A stretch of 64,000 nucleotides of DNA. It comes from Anticarsia gemmatalis (lineage: Eukaryota; Arthropoda; Insecta; Lepidoptera; Erebidae). The stretch spans positions 10,974,001-11,038,000 of the forward strand of contig NC_134753.1 of assembly GCF_050436995.1 (NCBI RefSeq). The letters run 5' to 3'. Made by a program: the position numbers and the translations under genes. Of the stretch, positions 14,001 to 23,000 are shown piece after piece. The stretch's first letter is position 1. Each line of letters begins with the position of its first letter. The notes beneath the pieces were generated by a model. The model saw nothing but the letters and a program-made list of their open reading frames with translations. It had not been told where the DNA came from and did no database searches.

Positions 14001-17000
14001 TTCCTTTTTTAACATACAAACGATTTACACTCCAAATACCTGTTGTGGATACTAATATTTTTTCCACGTCGGTAACGAATCGAGGAGACCCTTCGGTCAC
14101 ATTGGTAGCGGTGTTCCTCTAACCATAGGGACACGGAAGCCGTTCAAGCTGACATCAAAAATATCTGAACATCATTTATTGCCAAAGGAATTTTAACATT
14201 ATTCCTTTTAGAAGATTTGTAGTGACTTCTTTCAGAATTAATAGTTAGGCATAAATTAAACTTAGCTTTACAAAAAACATTATACAGGCTGTTGTAAAAC
14301 AAGTTCATTATTTTAAACAACAATTACATACACGTGGATAGCAAATCTATCCGATATTATAAATAACAGTAGTGTTCAGCGAATTATTGCCTTCCTTACA
14401 CCCACGCTTTCAACGGAAGCGTAAGTTTGACATAAACAAATTATTTAGAGTGCGTCCACCACTGACAGTTCGTGTAACTAATTTGTATATACGATCTTTA
14501 TTGTAACGACTACATCGTGTAATGAAATTGCTTACAAGTCAAGTTTACTATCAATAGTGATAAACAAATGTTAACTTCGAAACTTACGCGTTGCATGTTT
14601 GTTATACAACGTGTCCCAAAACTCAACGTCAAAACGAAAACCTGAGCTAGGCCGAGTTGTGTTGGCTCTCAAAAAATAATAAAAAAAAATCTATCTCGTG
14701 TAGTTTAAAAATGACAACCATTTTTGTAAAATTGCCACCCTCTGATGAGTTTAGTCTACTGTGGCAACAAATGACTTCTTTTCTAGTTCTTTTTTTATGT
14801 GGAGTATTCTTAAGTAACGCTCCCACAAAATTCAATTCATGAATTGCACACAACTTTATTGGAATATCAGAAAATATCCCTTTTATGGCGAATTATGCCG
14901 TGAAAATAATTTCATCACTCAACTTTGACAATCTGTCCTGAAAAATAATTGTACTACGCCTTTTCGGCATGTACCTTCAAAAGTTGGTGCATTTAATGAG
15001 CTTTTGAAAATGGTATAACACTTACTAAATTATTTCATAGACGATGAGAAAATAAAAAAAATCTTAAGATAGTCGGTATTTAACGTATTATTAGTTCGTC
15101 ATAAAACTTTCTCAAAATTATTCTAATGTCATCTAGGCGTTCTGTGAGGTGTAATTAAAGAGAAGTAATGTTTAATTATTGACGATTAAGAAAAGGTTCA
15201 TTTAAATAATCATTAGATTTTTAATAATAACTGATCTTTATTTAAACAATCCCAAATACAATAAATGTCACTAACACCATGACAGTAGAGTCACTATCCG
15301 TCCCACTCTAAATCTCTTCGTCGCTTTATGCGACTGCCGCCCAAGAGGTCTCAGGTTCGAATCCTGGGTCGAGCCAAAAAGTAATTTTAGAGATTTTCTG
15401 TTAAAAAATTCTCAGCGATTGCCCGCAGGTAGAAAGTTGAGGTAAGGGACCTCCGTGCCTCGGAGAGCACGTAAAGCCGTCGGTCCTGCGCCTGACCTCT
15501 CTCTGGTCGTGACGGTTTAGCCGTCCCACCAGACCTATGAGAGTGTACCTGTGTATTGTGCACACACTTGGCCACTATAAACAAAAAGCTGCACCGTTGG
15601 CTGGTTTCAATGAAAAAGACCGCCGTATCCGAAATCTACCAGGACAACATCATCATAGAACGCTTAGATGACATTAGAATAATTTTGAGAAAGTTTTATG
15701 ACGAACTAATAATACGTTAAATACCGACTATCTTAAGATTTTTTTTTATTTTCTCATCGTCTATGAAATAATTTAGTAAGTGTTATACCATTTTCAAAAG
15801 CTCATTAAATGCGCCAACTTTTGAAGGTACATGCCGAAAAGGCGTAGTACAATTATTTTTCAGGACAGATTGTCAAAGTTGAGTGATGAAATTATTTTCA
15901 CGGCATAATTCGCCATAAAAGGGATATTTTCTGATATTCCAATAAAGTTGTGTGCAATTAATGAATTGAATTTTGTGGGAGCGTTACTTAAGAATACTCC
16001 ACATAAAAAAAGAACTAGAAAAGAAGTCATTTGTTGCCACAGTAGACTAAACTCATCAGAGGGTGGCAATTTTACAAAAATGGTTGTCATTTTTAAACTA
16101 CACGAGATAGATTTTTTTTTATTATTTTTTGAGAGCCAACACAACTCGGCCTAGCTCAGGTTTTCGTTTTGACGTTGAGTTTTGGGACACGTTGTATAAT
16201 AGGACGTGGTAATGTACGTGAACGCGTATTTTGACTTGGAATGTATGATTCAGTCAGCCTGCGATAATTGTCAGTGTAACCTGCGCCGAAATGTTAAGCA
16301 TTTCTGTACATGCGGGTTCGCGTTAGTTCCCGTATCCTATTATGTAATAAAATAGAAGGAAAAAGTTGGATTATGAAATTGGGTTTAAGATGCTAGTTTA
16401 TAAGTTGCTTATAAAATTACTTAAGTGGTTCAAAAGTCGCAGAAGCGGTGGCAGCTGGTTAACAAAAATATTGCAGCAGTTAGTTTTATATAATTAACGT
16501 AGTAGATAATACAATACTCTAAATTGAATGCTTTTCGTGAGCATCTAATTGTATGCTGCTGTATATAGGTAGAAATTAATATGTTTGGTGTTGCCGACTG
16601 TACTCCACTAACAAGATTTAACGCTACCATAATAGTACAAAATAATTACCAATCATACCAAAAAAAAAGCCGTAAAATTACGTTTTTCACAGGTGTTTAC
16701 ACGGCAGTCGGTTCGGTTTTTGTTAGACTAACCTTGTTACGGTTTATTGTTACAATTGTTTAACTAGAAAAAATAGAGGAAGTCAATTACTGAAAAGATT
16801 TCAGTAAATTTTACACGACGGTAACTTGAGACTTGTTGAATGTTTATTGGATTACCTACCATATTTGTTAAACGTATATGGGGTTCCGTACCAGGCCATC
16901 GAAAGTTACAGGGGCCGAAACAGGTCAGTAAAGTCAGTAAAAGTCAGTATTTTTGGACCTGGTCAGTAAAAGTCAGTATTTTAGAAAATCGGTCAGTATT

Positions 17001-20000
17001 GTCAGTATTTTTCCAAACTCACACACGTTTTTTTTTGGTTTTCCTTTGCTGTTGGCCAATCTTACATTCTCGATTTGCCCAGTAATCATATCAGAGGGCT
17101 GCTTTGGATGCTCGATATTATGTTGATGATCTGCGTAATATATATGTTACTGTAAAAGCCCGAACAGTGGTAAAACCTAAGATTTACCAACTCTCAATGG
17201 TAAAAGTCCGAACAAGCCGGAGTTTAAAAACTGTAACATATACTGTATATTACAAAACTCCTTCTTCATAACTATGTAACCGTATAATTATATACCGTAA
17301 CATAGTCATAAAGAAGGAGTTTTGGGCAAAGCGACATGGGTAAGTTAGGTTAGAAGGCTGAGGTGGGAAAGTTAACCTTTGTCGTTATTTTTTTTTTAAT
17401 CCACCCAGCAGGAATGCAATGCAATGTAGGAAAGCACCCCACGAAGCGGGGCTCCGGCGACATCTCGACATCATCAAGTGAATAGAGGTAAAAGTTCGAA
17501 ATAAAAGAATTGTTCGGACTTTTACCATTGAGAGTTGGCAAATCTTAGGTTATACTGGAAAATCTTAGGATTTACCACAGTTCGGGCTTTTACAGTAACA
17601 TATACATGTATTAAAGCATCACATGACTTCAATAGAACAGCAAATTAAAATTTACTATTTTTTGAAATCAATATTTTTGAAGTGAAAATTCTTTAGCGCC
17701 GTTTCGCACTTTTGCGAAACTTCGTAAGACCTGATTGAAAATTCGTAAGACCTGATTAAAAATTCTTAAGACCTGATTGAAAACTCGTAAGAGCTGATTG
17801 AAAACTCGTAAGAGCTGATTGAAAACTCGTAAGACCTGATTGAAAATTCGTAAGACCTGATTGAAAACTCGTAAGACCTGATTGAAAATTCGTAAGACCT
17901 GATTGAAAACTTTATTAACAAAGCTTTTTAACACACTAAAAAGGCAATGCTTGTTGACTACGGGGATGGTGGAGACCAATAACCGAAAATAAGCTTTTTA
18001 ACAGTCTTAAAAAAAGGATTTTGACTTCTCAATTCGACTGTATTTTTTGTTATTTCACACCATTCACCTGAAAAACGGTTTAGAAATGGTCTGTATTTGG
18101 TCAGTATTTTTGAATTTTTGGTCAGTAAAATCAGTATTTTCGACCTCGGAACTTGTTTCGGCCCCTGAAGTTATTATCGCGACATTAGGGCTTTAATAAA
18201 AGGAACCTCTGACGACATTCAACTTATGTGTAACAATAAAAAGAGCATCAATTTCTTTTAGTTAAAGTTAAAGTTTTTAACTGGAATTTTATTAACATAC
18301 ACACCTTTTTCATATGTAACATTTTCTTTAAGGATTGGCATACGCCAAAGAACGTCACATGCTGCGATCACTATAAACTTCTGCCTCATTTACATAAATA
18401 ATAATGTTAATTCGTTCCACAGGTGGTGTTACCAGAACTAGCAATGATCCGCATAGCAGCTCACGAAGAAAGCGGCCGGCTACTAGGACACCGAGTCTTA
18501 CCGGTCGTTGGGTTATGTCCCGGGTACAGACACGTGAACTTACGTACTGAACTCGGACTACCGCTAGCTGCTAGCCTCTTACTATTAGTTGTAGTTAAGG
18601 TAATACATAGTCTAGTTTTTAAGTGTTTTCTTTACATTGTGACGTCCGAGTAGTTTAAAAACTCACATTTTTGACGCGTAGTTTTAATTTTTTAATGTTT
18701 TTTATTGAACATTTTGACGTCTAAGTAGAAAAACTTAACTTTAAAAAATTGCTCTTTATATTTACGCTAGCTTTGATTTAATTTAACAATATTGGTTCAA
18801 ACGATTTCATGAAAAAAAGTTAAAATCTTCTGCTTCCACTTTCGTTTTTGATAAACTGACGAATCGATTTGTGTAAGTTGTATAATGTGATGGTGTTGGT
18901 ACTATTTTGGAGCCCTGTTATGTGTTCAAATCTTTGTTGGGTCATATGGGCTATTGTTTTTTATATGTTTACTGACGGGTAGAGGAAACCAAGGGTTATG
19001 CTATTATAAAGGCTCAAAGATTGCTGATGATGAAGACTCTCCATGGTTGATGTTTTCAGCCCCCCGCGCCAAGGCATCCACCGTTAACGAGATTACGTTC
19101 CTGTTACCGCTCCACTGAGAAAGCCAGTTCACGATTTCGATTGGGGACTATCCATGGACATTGCTTATTCAAGAGTTTCACCCAACTTCACTCATAGTCA
19201 GTTAAAACTTATTGTCAAAGTAGAATTGCAAGTGTAATAACTTTATTAATCCGTTCTTGTTGTCTGTGGATAGGCCTTATTGTGAACTAATTATAAACTA
19301 AGTTTAGTTATCGGGATAAGCTAAGCTTTTGTGAACCAAAGCTCGCTTATAATGTACTTATTTTTTTATACGATTGGGTGTTTTCAGCTAATACGCAGTT
19401 TAACATTTTGGAACATTATTTTCGTGCGCTAATGAATGCTCCGTGTCTAATATTACCCCGTGCAATTAAAATCCTTTCACAAGACATTAAATAAGGTATA
19501 ATGACATTTCCATTTTGTAAGTGTATTTTGTGTGTCTTCCCTCTAGAGATAGAAAAATCCCTTTTTCACCAATTGAGGCTTACATATACACAATATGTAT
19601 ATTAAGAAAGTACGGTACAGAGAGTGTTGTATTATATCTTCCTGGGTTTACTCTACAATACTATTTTTGTAGCCAAAAGCCATCCCCAAATATTATTTTT
19701 TTTCTTTTCTTTTCCAGGATTACGTGCCGGACCGGCTGTCGGAGCTGGCCGAGGCTCTCGCCAACCCGATCAAGTATCAAAGCGAGCTGGACAAGCGCGA
19801 GCACCAACTGGCCGTGCTGACCGAAGACACGGACGTGCCGAGCGAGGCCAAGCAAGAGATAACCGACTGCAATGATGAGGTCAAGAGGCCTGTCTCAATT
19901 GTTAAGCCTGTGAGTAGTTTGGATCTTGTGTTGTAGGTTTTAAGGTTGTATATTGATTATTATTGTTGGAGAGCAAATTATTATTAAGCTTTGGTCTTTT

Positions 20001-23000
20001 AGTTAATGTTTTGTCACACAGATATGAGTGATAGGGCCATTTCGTTCTTCTAGTATTTGTCTTTGAAATATAGAACTTATGCTGCTGAGATTAAGGTTGC
20101 AATTTGATTAGGTTAGTTTGGTTGACACAAAACGACATAGAATATAAACATGTTTTAAGTCGTCTAGACACACTTTATTCGATGCATGTGCATCATATTA
20201 TCGTCATAGATTACATGTATACGTTATACATTCGAAAAATATAATATTCATAGAGTTTTTTAAATACGTCATCTAAGTAACAGTATTTTGAAAATACGAT
20301 TGCAAAATTACAGATAAAATTCAAGGACGGTCTGGAAGGCAGTCCGTCCCGCGACTCGGCAATAGAGAGCACAAAACTGATTGAGAGCGAAGCACAACCG
20401 CCCGTCGCGCCGCAACCCGTCGAGAAGAACTCACACGGTATGACGTCACCACTCTCTATACTCAAGTACTTAGTTCCCCGGAGTAAGTAAGTCTTCTTCC
20501 TCTTCTATGCCACTTTTGTTTTGGAGTGTCTAACATCGTACGATTAATTGTTTGCACGTCTACGTAACATTGTGTGTGCAGGTAACTTGTATTCAGGACT
20601 GATTTTTCATTGCCAGATATACATATGTATCTTTGTGTATTTATGTATTTAGAAGTTAATAAGTATGTTTATCAGTTATCTGGTTATTATAGTACATGCT
20701 TTGCTTAGTTTAGAGTCAGACGACTGTGTGTGAGTAATCCAATTTATATTTGTATATTATTATTTAATGAATGAAAGTGATAATACATTGAAAAACACTT
20801 TCTCTTATCAAACCGGCAGAATTATTCTTAGTTATCTGGCGATGAAAAATTGGGTCCTAATGTCAAACGAGCGAGCATCTTTGACTGTTGCTTTTGAGAT
20901 CATAAAACAGTTAAATGTATGAAAACTAAGTTTGTTTTTATTACGTATACTCCTGCGTGTGTATACGCAATTGGTATACGTAAAGATTTTTTTGTGCACG
21001 ACAGTTGTTACTGAATTGTTTAGAAAACGAGACAGCCAATTTATAATTAGAATATTTCGCTTAGTTGACTTTCTGTTATGTTATGTTTTGTTTGGTTTAT
21101 TCTGGTTCATAGTGGTTTGTGTGTCATTTGTGAATATTTAATACACTTGAGTTGAAAAATAACACTCATATAAAAATAATAAAATGAGTAAACTTTAATG
21201 ACAGTCTTTTTGTAAAACTAACGATATTTTACGTAACGATTAAATACATTATTTGTTTGTCTTACCTAACACTTGATAGATTTAAGATTATATGTATTCT
21301 GTGTCAAAATTCTTCAATAGATACCTATTCATTATTCAATGTTATTGATGTAGCTTTAAAGACATTTCAATACTTCTACATAATTAAACGCTTTGAAGGA
21401 CTTTACTTTTCTATTTTCGTACTTCCAACTTTTAGCATCTTCCTTGGAAACAAAATATTCAAGCTAATCTACCATTCTTTCTATAATTTATCTTATACTT
21501 AAACTACGTACCTACCAGTAGAGTCCCATAGCACATTACATTTAACCTTTAAATATCTCTCTACAGAAGCCGACAGCAAAACAAACGGTACATCAGATGA
21601 ATCCTTAGAAGAGACATTAGAAACTCTCCTCTCTTCCAAGCTGGTCCGTGACAAACAGACAGAGTTGACGCGCAAACTGGATCAGTTGCGACGTAAACAC
21701 GAGAAGGAGAAGAAACCCCCTACCTCCAAGTTCTACGTTGGGAATAAACTTGTGAAGAAATTGTCTTCTAAACAGTTGTAAGTTTTTTGATTGAAATTTT
21801 ATGATGATATTGCTATTTATAACTGCTAGGTGGATAAGGGTTGATGGATTCTGCATTCATTCTATTTAAAAAAAACTCTTGACTGCATGTTTGGTATTGT
21901 GAATAACGTGGCCGCCGCGGTTAGATAATTGCCGCGCTAGCCTGTTGTAAGGTCGAGTCCTGCCCAGGATAAATATTCGTGTGATGACTATGAGTATCTG
22001 GCTTTGAGCGGCTGGATAATTTGGCTGTACATTCTATACTCTATACGTATGTCTTTTGAAGTATATGCCGTGTTTATCAGTTGTCTATTTACCGTAGAAC
22101 AGGTGTTGTTTTGATTGTAATCAGATGACTGGATGAATTATTTACAAAGACAATAACTATTTTTTATATGTTTGAAGACCTGTCTCGTTGACCACCAGCG
22201 AGTCGCTCCCGGCGGGCGAGGAGGGCGGGGCGGCGGGCGGCAGCTCGGAGCGCGAGCGCGCGCTGCGCCTGGACTACCACCACGCCATCTACGCCGCGCT
22301 CGAGAAACAGCTGCGCCACGACCAGCAGCACCAGATGAAGCAGCTCGCGGTAACATAACAGATTATACTTTACTAGCTGACCCGCGCAACTTCGCTTGCG
22401 TCACGTAAGAGACATAATTTTCCCCGTTTTTGTAATATTTTTCACTGGTACTCTGCTCCTATTGGTCGTAGCGTGATGATATATAGCCTATAACCTTCCT
22501 CGATAAATAGGCTTTCTAACACTGGAAGAATTTTTTAAATCGGACCAGTAGTTCCTGAGATTAGCGCGTTCAAACAAACAAACAAACAAACAATCAAACA
22601 AACAAACAAACTCTTCAGCTTTATAATATTAGTATAGATTGACTGCGACATACGATTCAAATTCATGTGACGCCTTTTGAGATGTATTTACGCTATACTT
22701 TACTGTTACGTGTCGTGAGATGTTGTCTCTGTTGTATACAAGAGCAGTTTTCTTTTATTGTGACTACAGAGATGCTCAATTAACACATGTATATTTGAGC
22801 GAGCATTTTTTTCTTCGCAGGATTCCTTAGAAGTAGAAAAGAAAGAGATACTGAACAGGCTCGCTAACTCGCGGAAGGAGGATGTCAAGGCGTTGGCGAA
22901 GAAGACCAACAGAGACAAGGACGAGATCAACAGGAGAAAGAGGGAGATACACTCACAGGTACATACTTAAAATACAAAACTTTTTCTTTGACATTATTGT

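Larger units (their letters stand above)
16909..18167. mobile_element. Non-autonomous DNA transposon with 14-bp terminal inverted repeats
   Basis: The left end caggggccgaaaca and right end tgtttcggcccctg are perfect inverted repeats. Both are flanked by the direct repeat aagtta (16903-16908 and 18168-18173), a probable target-site duplication. Both ends carry clustered gtcagta words (about eight on the left, several on the right), resembling subterminal transposase-binding repeats. CAGGGG ends suggest hAT, but a 6-bp duplication does not fit the usual 8, so the superfamily is left open. There is no transposase. It contains a nested palindrome (17143-17605) and a minisatellite (17723-17911). 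Confidence 0.75.
16200..18422 (+). other. PLC beta intron, right part, mostly transposon
   Basis: It holds the TIR element at 16909-18167. The stretches on either side (16200-16902 and 18174-18422) are AT-rich with no recognised feature until the exon acceptor at 18421-18422. Confidence 0.65.

Noticed and set aside
14647..16154. Mirrored 68- and 94-residue ORFs in the hairpin arms
   Set aside because: They are duplicates created by the palindrome, with no recognised domain and no transposase motif.
17723..17911. CRISPR-like array
   Set aside because: Units abut with no unique spacers, and the genome is eukaryotic. It is a minisatellite.
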